This document shows positions 33,479 to 42,761 of a stretch of DNA of 64,000 nucleotides, one piece after another. Every line of letters begins with the position of its first letter. Position 1 is the first letter of the stretch. The notes under the pieces were generated by a model, which saw only the letters and a program-made list of their open reading frames with translations, made no database searches and had not been told where the DNA came from. This stretch comes from an uncultured Steroidobacter sp. (GTDB taxonomy: Bacteria > Pseudomonadota > Gammaproteobacteria > Steroidobacterales > Steroidobacteraceae): contig CALMII010000025.1 of the NCBI GenBank assembly GCA_937864115.1, positions 1 through 64,000 on the forward strand. Reading direction: 5' to 3'. A program made the translations under genes and the position numbers.

Positions 33479-34303
33479 CTACCGCTCCGGCAACTCCACC
33501 CTGCCGAGCACCTTCGCCTGACGGATGCTGCCGCTGCCGTCGGCGCCGACGCTGAAGTTGCCGCCGACTTCGGCGACGTCGATGTCGCCGGAACTGTCGG
33601 TGTCGATGCGCACGTCGCGATTGACGCGGCGGATCACGATGCCGCCCGACGAGTCCTGATGGATGTGTACGCTGCCAGCCTGGGTAATGCTGATATCACC
33701 CGAGCTGTCGATGGGAATCTCGACCTGACCCTGGATTTCTTCGATCTCCATGTCGCCCGAGCTGTCCTTCACGCGCAGATTGCCAGCGACGCGGTCGATC
33801 TCGATGTCGCCGGAACTGTCGCTCACGTCCAGATCGCCGGCGATGTCCCTGATCTCGATATCACCGGAGCTGTCGGCGACGACGGCGGATTTCACGCGGC
33901 TGAGTTCGAGGTCGCCGCTGGAATCCTCCAGTTCGATCGCGACGGTGTCGGGCACCTGCACTGACAGGTCGAGCCTCGCGTAGGCGTTGAACAGGAAGCT
34001 GCCGTCCTCCAGGTCGGGCATCAGCGTCTTGAGGTACAGCGTGTCGCCTTCGCGGCGGCTGTCGATCTGGATCTTCGCCAGCAGGTCGTCGTTCGATGCG
34101 CAGGCGTGACCGCTGGCCTGGATGCGGCTTGCCGCGGGCGCACCGCGGACCTTGAGATCGCCTGCGCCGGCGCCGATGACGACCTTGGTAATGCCGGCCG
34201 CGTCCGCAACGGCCGACCGTTCGGCGCTGTGCCGGCAGTCATCGGCGTGTGCGAGGGCGATGGAACCGAGCGCGAGGGCGACGGCGGGAATGAGCCTGTT
34301 CAT
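33479..34303 (-). CDS. Exported DUF4097-like beta-solenoid repeat protein
   Basis: The protein has 274 residues with a signal peptide (cleavage near AHADD). From about residue 105 it consists of consecutive units of about 18-22 residues built on DSSGD(I/L/M)E(I/L), at least seven of them: EDSSGDLELSRV, ADSSGDIEIRDI, SDSSGDIEIDRV, KDSSGDMEIEEI, IDSSGDISIT, TDSSGDIDVAEV and so on. Such repeats are typical of DUF4097/adhesin-like right-handed beta-solenoids. The aspartates at the turns could bind Ca2+, but this is inference. The location is periplasm or outer surface. It is convergent with the peptidase gene. Confidence 0.8.
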   Translation of the reverse strand: MNRLIPAVALALGSIALAHADDCRHSAERSAVADAAGITKVVIGAGAGDLKVRGAPAASRIQASGHACASNDDLLAKIQIDSRREGDTLYLKTLMPDLEDGSFLFNAYARLDLSVQVPDTVAIELEDSSGDLELSRVKSAVVADSSGDIEIRDIAGDLDVSDSSGDIEIDRVAGNLRVKDSSGDMEIEEIQGQVEIPIDSSGDISITQAGSVHIHQDSSGGIVIRRVNRDVRIDTDSSGDIDVAEVGGNFSVGADGSGSIRQAKVLGRVELPER

Positions 34304-34415
34304 CGGGGCGTCCTTCTGCGAGAGAACGTGGATGGCCGTTGGACGCGGCGGCGCGGGAAAAGGTTGCCCGGAAAAGCGGGAAGCCGACTCGAACTGATTG
34401 CTGCCGTTTTTCTTC

Positions 34416-34475
34416 CTGTGGGGCCGGCTTTAGCCGGCCTCTTTTTCGGAAGTCAGGCTGAAGCCTGACCTACAG
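34416..34475. repeat. REP-type element 4
   Basis: GTGGGGCCGGCTTTAGCCGGCC plus AGTCAGGCTGAAGCCTGACC lie at the 3' end of the CoA-transferase gene, running up to its stop codon region. Confidence 0.85.
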
Positions 34476-36641
34476 CAGAGAACCATCGAGCCGCAGGGCC
34501 GCCGCGACCAGGCGCCGGCCGATGCGTTCGCGAAAGGATGACGGTGCGGCCAGGGCCATGCGTTCGAGCAGCGGCCGGAATTCGGGTACGTCGGGCGAGG
34601 CCAGCATCGCCGTCGCAATGCGCAGTCGACCCGCCCAGGTCGCTGCCTGCGCTGCCAGGCCCTTCAGTGCCTTCATCAGCACCCGTTCCTCGCCGGTGAA
34701 ATCCGAACCATACGGCAGCGACGCGAACAGGCCCGCGTCGCGCCAACGCGCAAAACGCGCCGCGAGAATGTCAGGACGGTTGTCGCGAGCCTGCGCAGGG
34801 ATGCGATAGTCGGCCGGCAGCTTTTTCGCGCGGTGTGCTGCGGCGACGAAGTCGTCCTGGAAGCGCGCATCCATGACGGCGACGAGCGCCTGCACGATCT
34901 CTTCATCCGTGCGGCCGCGCAGGTCGGCAATGCCGTACTCGGTGACGACGATATCGCGCAGATGCCGCGGAATGGTCGTGTGGCCATAGTTCCAGACGAT
35001 GTTGGACGTGACCTTGCCTTTCGACACGCGCGTCGACCGCAGGCACAGGATCGAGCGCGCCTCGGCCAGCGCATGCGCCATGGCGACGAAGTTGTACTGG
35101 CCGCCCACGCCGCTGACGACGCGTCCATCCTCCAGTGCATCGGATACGGCGGCGCCGAGTCCCGTCACCATCATGGTCGTGTTGACGAAGCGCGCATGCC
35201 GGCGCTGCGCCGTCTTGAGTTCCCATTCGTGGCCGTAGAGTTCGTTGACGAAGCTGATGCCGCGCATCGCGAACAGCCGTCGCTGTTCCGCGGGCAGTTC
35301 GCGCAGACCGGCGTAGAACGCTTTCGGCCCGAAGAAGAATCCCGCATCCACCAGCACGCCATTGCGCAGGCGCTCGCCGAGGCATTGCCGCGCGATGCTT
35401 TCGCGATGCGCCGGATCGTCGAAGCCGGCGGGCAACAGCGCGCCGTCGGGCGCGATCAGCATGCCGCGCTCGTACTGCACGTCGTCGCGAAACACGCCGA
35501 CCTCGCGCAGTTCGTTGAAATCCACGTAGGACATGCGGTTCATGCCGGCAGCGCTCAGGGCATCCAGCGTGCGCCGGCTGACCGTCTCGTCGATGTGTCC
35601 TTCGTCGAGCAGCCGCTGGATGCGCGCGCTCGGATACACGCGACGCCTGAGGATGCCGCTGCGATACAGATCGAGAAAGCCGTCGACCAGCATTTCCGAA
35701 CAGCCGTACAGGCCGCGCTCGAACGGCGCCGTGCCGCCTTCGGTTTCGATCAGGCGCCGATGCTTCTCGAGAATGCCGGTGCTCTCCAGCACTTCGCGAT
35801 ACACCGCCGGCTGGCGATGACGCAGCTGCGTCGCGTAGACGATGGCATCGCCCAGTTCGCCGATGCCGAGCTGCAGCGTGCCGCCGTCGCGCAGCAGCGT
35901 GCTCACATGCAGCGCGATCACATGCTCGGTGAGCCCGATCGGCAGGTTGGGCGGCGCAAACAGCGGATAGTCCGCAGCCGGGTCTTCCACCAGAAAATCG
36001 AACGTGTCGGAAGCGACCAGCGCATCGCCGTACATGAACGGCAGCTCGCGATGCACCTGTCCGATGAGCGCGAACGGCTGGCCGCTGGCACGCATCGATG
36101 CGATCTGCGGCAGCAGGTCCGCCGTCAGGTCGGGATTCGAACCGAGACTCAGCACGCCCGCGGGCATCTCATCCGCCGGTGGCGCCGCCACGATCTGCGC
36201 CACGACATTCATGCCGCGACGCAGGGCATCGCGCGCCACGTGCGTGTAGTTGGAACTCAGGTAGTGGCGCTGCAGATGTTCGTTGCCGAGCCAGGCGCCG
36301 GGTTCGAGATAGAACTCGATGACCTCGATGTTCGGCGGCAGCCGGCCCTGCTCGATCAGCCGCACGTATTCCAGTTCGGGAGTGTTGCCGAAGATGCGCT
36401 GCGTCAACGGCTGCAGCAGCCGGCGCTCCAGATCGCCGTGCCAGCGCGGTACGCGCAGCGACAGCGCCGTGACGATCGTGAGACGAATGCCGGGATCGCC
36501 GACGGCGCGCCGCACGAAAGCATTGACCAGCGGATTGGGCTTGCCGATCGCCACCGGCAGGCCCATGACGATGTGCCTGCCGACGCGGCTCAGCGTCGCT
36601 TCGACACAGTCGTCCGGCTGCGTGAAGCGTACGGGATTCAT
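34470..36641 (-). CDS. Acetyl-CoA hydrolase/transferase-family protein, extended
   Basis: The protein has 723 residues, longer than typical acetyl-CoA hydrolases (about 500-630). The C-terminal half holds the family core: RGISFVNELYGHEWEL, SGVGGQYNFVAMAHAL, SRVSKGKVTSNIVW-like and IVVTEYGIADLRG, the last containing the conserved Glu region. The N-terminal part (1-330) includes TGILEKHRRLIETEGG. These enzymes transfer CoA between acyl groups or hydrolyse acyl-CoA. The substrate is unknown. The C-terminal 80 residues form an extra helical tail. Confidence 0.8.
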   Translation of the reverse strand: MNPVRFTQPDDCVEATLSRVGRHIVMGLPVAIGKPNPLVNAFVRRAVGDPGIRLTIVTALSLRVPRWHGDLERRLLQPLTQRIFGNTPELEYVRLIEQGRLPPNIEVIEFYLEPGAWLGNEHLQRHYLSSNYTHVARDALRRGMNVVAQIVAAPPADEMPAGVLSLGSNPDLTADLLPQIASMRASGQPFALIGQVHRELPFMYGDALVASDTFDFLVEDPAADYPLFAPPNLPIGLTEHVIALHVSTLLRDGGTLQLGIGELGDAIVYATQLRHRQPAVYREVLESTGILEKHRRLIETEGGTAPFERGLYGCSEMLVDGFLDLYRSGILRRRVYPSARIQRLLDEGHIDETVSRRTLDALSAAGMNRMSYVDFNELREVGVFRDDVQYERGMLIAPDGALLPAGFDDPAHRESIARQCLGERLRNGVLVDAGFFFGPKAFYAGLRELPAEQRRLFAMRGISFVNELYGHEWELKTAQRRHARFVNTTMMVTGLGAAVSDALEDGRVVSGVGGQYNFVAMAHALAEARSILCLRSTRVSKGKVTSNIVWNYGHTTIPRHLRDIVVTEYGIADLRGRTDEEIVQALVAVMDARFQDDFVAAAHRAKKLPADYRIPAQARDNRPDILAARFARWRDAGLFASLPYGSDFTGEERVLMKALKGLAAQAATWAGRLRIATAMLASPDVPEFRPLLERMALAAPSSFRERIGRRLVAAALRLDGSLL

Positions 36642-36675
36642 GAGACCTGCATCGACCGCGGCGATGCGCGCGACG

Positions 36676-37233
36676 TCACTGCTTCAGCAGCAGCGCAAAG
36701 CGGATCTGCACTTCGTTCGCCACGGTCCGGGTGTCCTTCCATTCTCCCTGCCCCACGCCGAAATCCAGGCGCTTGAGTGTTGCCTGTCCCTTGAGCCACG
36801 CATTGCCGTCCTTGATCTCGAACGTGAAATCGATGGGTACTGGCTTCGTGGCATCGCGCAGGGTCAGCTGGCCGGTGGCGGAGTATTTTCCCGAACCCTT
36901 GTCGGTGAATTTCTCCGCCACGTAGTGCGCCGTTGGCCACTGCTTCGAACCGAAAAGGTCGGGGCCGCGGATGATGTCATCGCGATCGCGGTCCTTCGTG
37001 TTCACCGACCCGGTATCGATCTTCACATCGAAGCGGCTCGCAGCCAGATCCTTGGGATCGAAGCGGATGTCGGCGGTGAATTTGTCGAACGCCCCCTGGA
37101 ACTGCGCACCCGCCTGCGTACCGACGAACGTCAGCGTGCTGTCTTTCGGTTGCATCGTCCATTGCGTGGCGGCCCAGGCGAGGCCGAGCACGAGCGTGAG
37201 CGCCAGGGAGAGGTATTGCAGACGTCGGATCAT
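36676..37233 (-). CDS. YceI-family periplasmic protein
   Basis: The protein has 185 residues with an N-terminal signal or anchor helix (about 5-22). The YceI lipocalin-like barrel is visible: STLTFVGTQAGAQFQGAF, DLAASRFDVKIDTGSV, YVAEKFTDKGSGKYSATGQL and DFTFEIKDGN. Family members bind isoprenoid or amide-containing lipids. It lies 26 bp after a cytochrome b561 gene on the same strand, a frequent pairing. The short basic stretch at the start precedes a Trp-rich mature end (WAATQWTMQ). Confidence 0.85.
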   Translation of the reverse strand: MIRRLQYLSLALTLVLGLAWAATQWTMQPKDSTLTFVGTQAGAQFQGAFDKFTADIRFDPKDLAASRFDVKIDTGSVNTKDRDRDDIIRGPDLFGSKQWPTAHYVAEKFTDKGSGKYSATGQLTLRDATKPVPIDFTFEIKDGNAWLKGQATLKRLDFGVGQGEWKDTRTVANEVQIRFALLLKQ

Positions 37234-37259
37234 GGTACGCAGTCTCTTGCGGAGAAAAT

Positions 37260-37823
37260 TCAGGACCGATCCGCCTTGAGGCGGACCGGCAGCATGCGAC
37301 GCAGGACATTGTCGCGATCGAAGAAATGATGCTTGAGCGCCGCGGCGGCGTGCAGGACGGCGATCGCCGCCATCGTGAGCGCGCAGATTTCATGCGCCTC
37401 GTGCAGCAGGTCGTACTTGGCGCGATCCGGCTGGATCAGGTCCGGCAGCGTGAACAGCCCGAACCAGCTCACCGGAAAATTGCGCGCCGACGACATCGTC
37501 CAGCCGAGCAGCGGCGTGATCAGGATGAGCGCGTACAGCGCCCAGTGCGACAGATGCGCCGCGACGTTCTGCCAGCGCGGCGTCTGCGCCGGCAGCGGCG
37601 GCACGGGATTGACCCAGCGCCACAGCAGGCGCACCACGGCCAGCGCGAAGATCGTCATGCCGACCGACTTGTGCTGGGCCAGTACCGCGATCTTGGCCGG
37701 GCCGAGCGACAGCGCGCCCGCTTGGTTCGCGAGCACGAACTGCGTGATGATGAGCACGACGATCGACCAGTGCAGCAGCTGCGCCACGGCGCCATAACGT
37801 TCGGTGCTGTTCCTGAGTTGCAT
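37260..37823 (-). CDS. Cytochrome b561
   Basis: The protein has 187 residues and four membrane helices. Histidines placed as haem ligands include those in QLLHWSIVV (helix 1), AQHKSVGMT (helix 2), HLSHWALYALILI (helix 3) and HEIC/AVLHAAAALKHH (helix 4). It moves electrons between the quinone pool and periplasmic acceptors in the inner membrane. It is first in an operon with the YceI gene and divergent from the YceI-like lipoprotein. Confidence 0.88.
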   Translation of the reverse strand: MQLRNSTERYGAVAQLLHWSIVVLIITQFVLANQAGALSLGPAKIAVLAQHKSVGMTIFALAVVRLLWRWVNPVPPLPAQTPRWQNVAAHLSHWALYALILITPLLGWTMSSARNFPVSWFGLFTLPDLIQPDRAKYDLLHEAHEICALTMAAIAVLHAAAALKHHFFDRDNVLRRMLPVRLKADRS

Positions 37824-37900
37824 GATGCGCGACCTGTGCCGAGGAAAGGCGGGCGGAAGTGTACGGCATTGTGCCGCAACAGCCAGACGGAGCGATCCCC

Positions 37901-38614
37901 ATGTCGACGAGAATGATTACCCGCGCACTGCTGCTCCTGGCGAGCGCCGGGCTGCTCACCGCGTGCCCGAAGCCCGTGCGTCCGCCGGAACGCGCGCCCG
38001 CGGCGCCGACGGCGCCCGCCGAAGTACGCGACGCCACCGTCTACGACGTCGATCCCGAGACATCCACGCTGCACGTCCTGGTCTATCGCGGCGGCGCGCT
38101 GGCGCGGCTCGGCCACAATCACGTGATGAGCGTGCGCGGACTGCAGGGTCGCCTCTGGGTACATGCCATGACGACGAAGTCCGGTTTCGACGTGTCCTTC
38201 CCCGTCGCACGGATGATCGTCGACGATCCCGAGGCACGTCGCGCCGCAGGCAGCGATTTTCCGCCCGATGTCCCGGAGGCCGATCGCGACGGCACGCGCC
38301 GGAACATGCTGCGCGCCGAAGTGCTGGATGCCGGGCGCTATCCGACCATCAGCTTGAAGTCCGTGAACATCGCGGGCTCGGCGGCGAACGCGCAGGTCAC
38401 GGCGCAAGTCACGATCCGCGATGTCAGTCGCGAGGTGTCGCTGCAACCTGCCATCAGCATCGAAGCCGACCGCGTCACGGTGCGCGGCAAGCTCGATCTG
38501 CTGCAGTCCGACTTCGGCATCAAGCCCTTCTCGGCGGCGCTCGGTGCATTGACGGTGCAGGATCGGCTGCACGTGACGTTCGAGGTGGTGGCCGTGCGCA
38601 GAAGGGATCCTTAG
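37901..38614 (+). CDS. YceI-like lipoprotein
   Basis: The ATG at 37901 gives 237 residues. A lipobox (LLTAC, Cys at about 22) predicts lipidation, followed by a Pro/Ala-rich linker and a YceI-like domain (DVDPETSTLHVLVYRGGALA at about 48; ISLKSVNIAG; TIRDVSREVSL; KLDLLQSDFGIKPFS). It is membrane-anchored on the periplasmic side. Together with the soluble YceI protein and cytochrome b561 on the other strand it makes a small cluster with two YceI proteins. Confidence 0.82.
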   Translation: MSTRMITRALLLLASAGLLTACPKPVRPPERAPAAPTAPAEVRDATVYDVDPETSTLHVLVYRGGALARLGHNHVMSVRGLQGRLWVHAMTTKSGFDVSFPVARMIVDDPEARRAAGSDFPPDVPEADRDGTRRNMLRAEVLDAGRYPTISLKSVNIAGSAANAQVTAQVTIRDVSREVSLQPAISIEADRVTVRGKLDLLQSDFGIKPFSAALGALTVQDRLHVTFEVVAVRRRDP

Positions 38615-39570
38615 CGCTCGCGCCACGCCATCCCGTCTGGACTCTTTCCCGTCTCGATCGTGCGACTGACTTTCAGCGCGCCCAGATCCACCACCGCGAT
38701 GCGATTGGCGCCCGACACGGCGACGTATGCCTCCTTGCCATCCGGTGCAATGAGAATGCCGGTCGGCGCCAGGCCCAGCGGCAGTCGTGCGCGCTGCGTG
38801 CGGCTGGCGACATCGATGACGACCAGTTCGCCCGCGCCGAGATCGGAGATCAGCACCAGCGCACCGTCGCGCGTGAACTTGAGCCGGTTCGAACGCTTCG
38901 TTCCGGCATCGAACGTGTGAACGACCTTCGCGCTCGCCACGTCGATCACGGACACATGGCCATCGCGCGAATGCGCCGTCCAGAGCTGCCTGCCGTCGGG
39001 CGACTCGTCGAGCCCTTCGGGGCCGGCGCCGACCGATACCAGTGTCTGCTGCCACTCGTCCTTCGCATCGCGCGCAACGATGCCAATGCTGTCGGACCCC
39101 ATGTTGCTCGCAAACAGCTTCGTGCCATCGCGCGCAGCCAGCACCATGTGCGTACCTTCCTGAGCCGTGTCGAACTGCCAGTCGACGCGTTTCGCTGCTG
39201 GATCGAACCGCGCAATGCGCCTGCTCGCCTCCGATGTGAAGTACACGTGACCCGCGGAGAACGACAGGCCGTGCGGGCGGCGCAGTTCGCCGAGATCCAC
39301 TCGCCTGATCTCGACGCGGCCGGGCACGTCGATCACCGACAGCGTGTTGCCAGCGACGTTTGCTCCGTAGTTGCTGACGAACGCGAGCCTGCCATCGTCC
39401 GACAGCTCGACTTCGTGCGGGCCGTCGCCCGTGGCGATCGTCTTCGCCGTGACGCCGCTCGCCGGATCGACGAACGACAGCGTCGCATCGCCCTTGTTCA
39501 GGACCAGCAATTCCGCGGCAGTCGCGGACAGCGACAGCAGCGACGCGAGAATGATGACTGCAATGCGCAT
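38611..39570 (-). CDS. Exported YncE-like beta-propeller protein
   Basis: The ATG at 39570, with GAGGAG six bases upstream, gives 319 residues. A signal peptide (cleavage near ATAAE) is followed by seven-blade-type propeller repeats with recurring 'LxVxDxxSxxxxxxIxxGxxPxGxxxxxDG' spacing, for example FVDPASGVTAKTIATGDGPH, VIDVPGRVEIRRVDLGELRR and VIDVASAKVVHTFDAG. Proteins of this sort act as binding or quinoprotein-like accessory proteins in the periplasm; no ligand can be assigned. Its 3' end overlaps the convergent YceI-like lipoprotein gene by four bases. Confidence 0.82.
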   Translation of the reverse strand: MRIAVIILASLLSLSATAAELLVLNKGDATLSFVDPASGVTAKTIATGDGPHEVELSDDGRLAFVSNYGANVAGNTLSVIDVPGRVEIRRVDLGELRRPHGLSFSAGHVYFTSEASRRIARFDPAAKRVDWQFDTAQEGTHMVLAARDGTKLFASNMGSDSIGIVARDAKDEWQQTLVSVGAGPEGLDESPDGRQLWTAHSRDGHVSVIDVASAKVVHTFDAGTKRSNRLKFTRDGALVLISDLGAGELVVIDVASRTQRARLPLGLAPTGILIAPDGKEAYVAVSGANRIAVVDLGALKVSRTIETGKSPDGMAWRER

Positions 39571-39684
39571 GATGAACTCCTCACTGGATCGGCCCAACGA
39601 TGCAACAGTCCGGGGACGAAGCCAAGCGATGGCCGTGGGCGCGCTCACGGCATCGTGCGCACTCTGAAGAAACCCCCACCCCAA

Positions 39685-39710
39685 CCCTCCCCCGCTACGC
39701 GGAGGAGGGG
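39685..39710. repeat. CCCTCCCCCGC-type palindrome, copy 2
   Basis: The inverted repeat CCCTCCCCCGC-TAC-GCGGAGGAGGGG lies between the divergent propeller and DUF456 genes, matching the copy at 8430-8455 except in the loop. Confidence 0.7.
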
Positions 39711-39747
39711 AAAACCAAGAGCGCTTCTTTTTTGCTAACGTCGCGGC

Positions 39748-40233
39748 ATGACCAACGCCGCGCTCTGGACGCTCGCCCTGCTGCTGATGCTGGTCGGTGC
39801 GCTCGGCATCGTGCTGCCGGCATTGCCGGGCATTCCCCTGATGTTCGCCGGCATGGTGGTCGCAGCGGCCATCGATGACTTCCAGCGCATCGGCTGGGTC
39901 ACGCTGTGCATCCTCGGTTTTCTCACGCTGCTGTCCGTCATCGTCGAGTTCGCCGCTTCGGCGCTGGGTGCACGGCACGTCGGCGCGAGCAAACGGGCGA
40001 TCACGGGTGCATTGCTCGGCACCGTGGTCGGCCTGTTCTTCGGCATTCCCGGCCTGATCTTCGGACCGTTCGTCGGTGCGTTGATCGCCGAACTCACGGT
40101 CCACGGACGACTCGACCAGGCCGGCCGCGTCGGCGTGGCGACCTGGATCGGCCTGATCTTCGGCACGCTCGCCAAGATCGCCATCGCCTTCACCATGCTC
40201 GGCATCTTCGTGCTCGCCTACTTCATCGCCTGA
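39748..40233 (+). CDS. DUF456-family membrane protein
   Basis: The protein has 161 residues with four to five hydrophobic, glycine-rich segments. The start (LVGALGIVLPALPGIPLMFAG) and the ITGALLGTVVGLFFGIPGLI block match DUF456. It resides in the inner membrane; function unknown. The stop is eight bases before the TTG start of the next membrane gene, so the two are probably co-translated. Confidence 0.8.
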   Translation: MTNAALWTLALLLMLVGALGIVLPALPGIPLMFAGMVVAAAIDDFQRIGWVTLCILGFLTLLSVIVEFAASALGARHVGASKRAITGALLGTVVGLFFGIPGLIFGPFVGALIAELTVHGRLDQAGRVGVATWIGLIFGTLAKIAIAFTMLGIFVLAYFIA

Positions 40234-40241
40234 ATCGCCGC

Positions 40242-41480
40242 TTGGACAATCTCACTCATACGCTCGCCGGCGTCCTGGTCGGCGAAACCCTGGCACGCAC
40301 GACGTCGCCCAGTCCGTCGGGACTGTCGCAGCCGCAACGACGCAATCTGCTCGTGACGCTGATGGCCGTGGGCAGCAACGTGCCCGATCTCGATTTCCTG
40401 TCGTCGGCGATCAGCGGCGACAAGCTCGAATATCTGCTCGAGCATCGCGGCCACACGCATACCGTGATCGGCGCGTTCCTCGCCGCGGCATTGCTGTACC
40501 TGGTCTGCGAGGCCTGGTGTCGCTGGCGACACTGGCCGCTGATGACACGCGATCGCTGGCATGTCGCCGCCGCGGCGCTGCTCGCACTGCTGCTGCACAT
40601 CACGATGGATTTCGCCAACAACTACGGCGTGCATCCGTTCTGGCCGGTCGACAACCGCTGGCTGTACGGCGACACGATCTTCATCTGGGAACCGCTGCTG
40701 TGGACGGCCGCCGCGCCGTTGATCTTCATCCTGCGCACGACGCTGGCGCGCGTGCTGGTCGGTGCCCTGCTGGCTGCCGCGCTGGCCGCCTGCTTCGGCA
40801 GCGGCCTGGTGCCGATCGGCTTCGCCGTGCTCGCGACCGGACTGGCGCTGGCGATGCTCGGTATCGCGCGCAGGACGAAACCCGTCACGGCGCTGCTCGC
40901 CGGCATTGCCCTGTGGCTGTCGATCACCGCGACGTTTGCCTTGAGTCGCAATGCCGCCGAAACGCAGGTGCGTCGTTTCGTATCGGAAGCGCTGCCGCAG
41001 ATGACGGTGCTCGACTACGTGCTCACACCATTCCCCGCCAACCCCGTGTGCTGGGACGTGATGCTGCCGATGACCGACGCGGACCGTTACGTGATCCGGC
41101 GCGGCACCTGGTCATTGTGGCCGCAGGTGCTGCCGGCCGCGCGCTGTCCCGGCCACGAACTGCTCAGCAATGTCACCGCGCCGATGACGCGCGTGGTCGG
41201 CAACGATTCGCCCGCGGTGATCTGGCATGGCGAGGTGGTCATGCGCCGCACGGAACTGCCTGCACTCGCGGTTCGCGACTGCGACGCCGCCGCCCTGATG
41301 CACTTCGCCCGCGTGCCGTGGGCGCTGCGGCGCGAGAACACCTGGATTGTGGGCGACCTGCGTTACGACCGCGAACCGGCGCTGGGATTTGCTGAAATCG
41401 AACTGAAGAAAGATGCGGCGCACTGTTCGTCGCCGCTGCCACCGTGGCTGCCGCCTCGCGGCGATCTGCTGGGAGAATGA
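40242..41480 (+). CDS. Membrane-bound predicted metal-dependent hydrolase (YdjM-like)
   Basis: A TTG start at 40242 gives 412 residues; there is no earlier good start and no strong Shine-Dalgarno, and coupling to DUF456 is likely. The N-terminal DNLTHTLAGVLVGE, VPDLDFL and HRGHTHTV blocks carry the His and Asp residues that define the DUF457/YdjM predicted metal-dependent hydrolases. A later LLHITMDFANNYGVHPFW repeats the His/Asp pattern. Six or seven membrane helices follow, and a periplasmic C-terminal part (about 270-412) has several Cys. Confidence 0.78.
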   Translation: MDNLTHTLAGVLVGETLARTTSPSPSGLSQPQRRNLLVTLMAVGSNVPDLDFLSSAISGDKLEYLLEHRGHTHTVIGAFLAAALLYLVCEAWCRWRHWPLMTRDRWHVAAAALLALLLHITMDFANNYGVHPFWPVDNRWLYGDTIFIWEPLLWTAAAPLIFILRTTLARVLVGALLAAALAACFGSGLVPIGFAVLATGLALAMLGIARRTKPVTALLAGIALWLSITATFALSRNAAETQVRRFVSEALPQMTVLDYVLTPFPANPVCWDVMLPMTDADRYVIRRGTWSLWPQVLPAARCPGHELLSNVTAPMTRVVGNDSPAVIWHGEVVMRRTELPALAVRDCDAAALMHFARVPWALRRENTWIVGDLRYDREPALGFAEIELKKDAAHCSSPLPPWLPPRGDLLGE

Positions 41481-41512
41481 GAAGGTTTCACCCGGAGGCC
41501 GGAGAAGAAGAG

Positions 41513-41608
41513 TTTCCACGGGGCAGGAAGGGGGGACACACGGGGAACACAGGGAAGAAAAATTTTCTCTCTCTTGGATCCCCGTGGTCCCCGTGTCCCC
41601 CGTGGAAA
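41513..41608. repeat. CACGGGG-type long hairpin 1
   Basis: TTTCCACGGGGCAGG...GGGGACACACGGGGAACAC on the left and CCCCGTGTCCCCCGTGGAAA on the right pair over about 35 bases. Arms of repeated CACGGGG heptamers give a G-rich and a C-rich side. It lies between convergent genes. Confidence 0.8.
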
Positions 41609-41632
41609 ATCTCTTCTCTTCCGAATCCGGTC

Positions 41633-42016
41633 TCAGGTCTTGCGCTTCGCCGTGAAGGTGCCTTCGCCGTAGGAGCCGAACACGGCCTTGCCCTTCATGG
41701 TGTCGCCTTCGACGGTGCCGGTGTAATCGATGCGCAGGTCGGTGCCCTGGACGTCGATCGAGAAGCCGAAGGCCACCGCCGTGCCTTCGAGCGTGCCGGT
41801 GTAGTCGACCGAGCCCATCTGGCTCGACACCTTGCCGCTCAGGGCGGTGCCGCTCTGGGCGACCGTCATGTCGGCATCCTGTGCGCCCATCGGGCTTTCG
41901 GTCGTCAGCACCCAGTTGCCCGACAGATCGGGACCCTTGGGCTTGGACGGCGTGGACGAGCAGGCCGCGATCAGGATTGCGGCGGCGGCCAAGGCCATTA
42001 CACGTAGCTTGCGCAT
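41633..42016 (-). CDS. Small lipoprotein of unknown function
   Basis: The ATG at 42016 (GGGGA seven bases upstream) gives 127 residues. The frame is open further upstream with non-coding-like composition. A lipobox (IAACSS, Cys near 20) is followed by a beta-rich domain with repeated 'GSVDYTGTLEGTAVAFGFS / DLRIDYTGTVEGDTMKGK' strands, similar to lipocalin-like META/DUF-type folds. It is expected to be anchored in the outer or inner membrane facing the periplasm. No specific family was recognised. Confidence 0.7.
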   Translation of the reverse strand: MRKLRVMALAAAAILIAACSSTPSKPKGPDLSGNWVLTTESPMGAQDADMTVAQSGTALSGKVSSQMGSVDYTGTLEGTAVAFGFSIDVQGTDLRIDYTGTVEGDTMKGKAVFGSYGEGTFTAKRKT

Positions 42017-42273
42017 GCGAAGTTCCCCATCGGTTGGTCGCGCAGCGGGCATCGCGCTGCTGTGTTGTCGATATCGGATGCCGGGCGCCGGCAAGTATGC
42101 CTGCCGGCGCCGACGGTCGCAGCGGCGTTTGCTTGCGGCCCGAATGAAAAGATACGCCAAGCGGCCCTCCGGGACGGCGCGCCTGCGTTTGCGGTTCGTT
42201 ACCCGCTTGTGCTTGCGGTGATCCGCGGCTTGCGTCGACACTAGGCCGGTCTTCCCAAGCCACGGACACCCCC

Positions 42274-42753
42274 ATGTCGAATAGCCTCAGAAGCAGAATC
42301 CTGCTGACGATTGCCACCGCTGCGGTCGCAGCGCCGCTCGGCGTCATCCTCGCCCACGACGATCACGCCACCGGCATCTACAAGGTTCGTCACGACGAAT
42401 ATCACAAGCTCGGCGACGCCTTCAAAGTCATCCGCGACCAGACCCGGGCCAACGCGCCCGATGCGGCAGCGATCAAGAATGCGGCCGTCGTCGTGAACAA
42501 CGCGGCCAACGAACAGTTCAACTGGTTCCCCGCGGACTCCGGTCCGAAAGAGGGCGTGAAGACCCGCGCCAAGGCCGAGATCTGGAGCAAGCCCCAGGAC
42601 TTCAACGCCGCGCAGAAACTGTTCCAGGAACAGGCGGGCAAGCTCAACACGGTCGCCGCCGCCGGCGACGTCGCCGCAGTACGTGCCCAGTTCGGCGAGG
42701 TCGGCAAGGCCTGCAAGAACTGCCACGACAACTTCCGTACGCCGGAAGATTGA
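42274..42753 (+). CDS. Cytochrome c' (class II c-type cytochrome)
   Basis: The protein has 159 residues. A signal peptide (about 1-27, cleavage near VILA-H) is followed by a four-helix bundle with the haem-binding CKNCH close to the C-terminus (about 148-152), the hallmark of cytochrome c' as against class I. Periplasmic; the role in such bacteria is NO or O2 binding or electron transfer. The next gene downstream is a cytochrome b561, separated by a long hairpin. Confidence 0.85.
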   Translation: MSNSLRSRILLTIATAAVAAPLGVILAHDDHATGIYKVRHDEYHKLGDAFKVIRDQTRANAPDAAAIKNAAVVVNNAANEQFNWFPADSGPKEGVKTRAKAEIWSKPQDFNAAQKLFQEQAGKLNTVAAAGDVAAVRAQFGEVGKACKNCHDNFRTPED

Positions 42754-42761
42754 CAAAGGCA

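Noticed and set aside
34833..36776. Plus-strand open frame of 647 codons
   Set aside because: It is antisense to the CoA-transferase gene and explained by GC bias.
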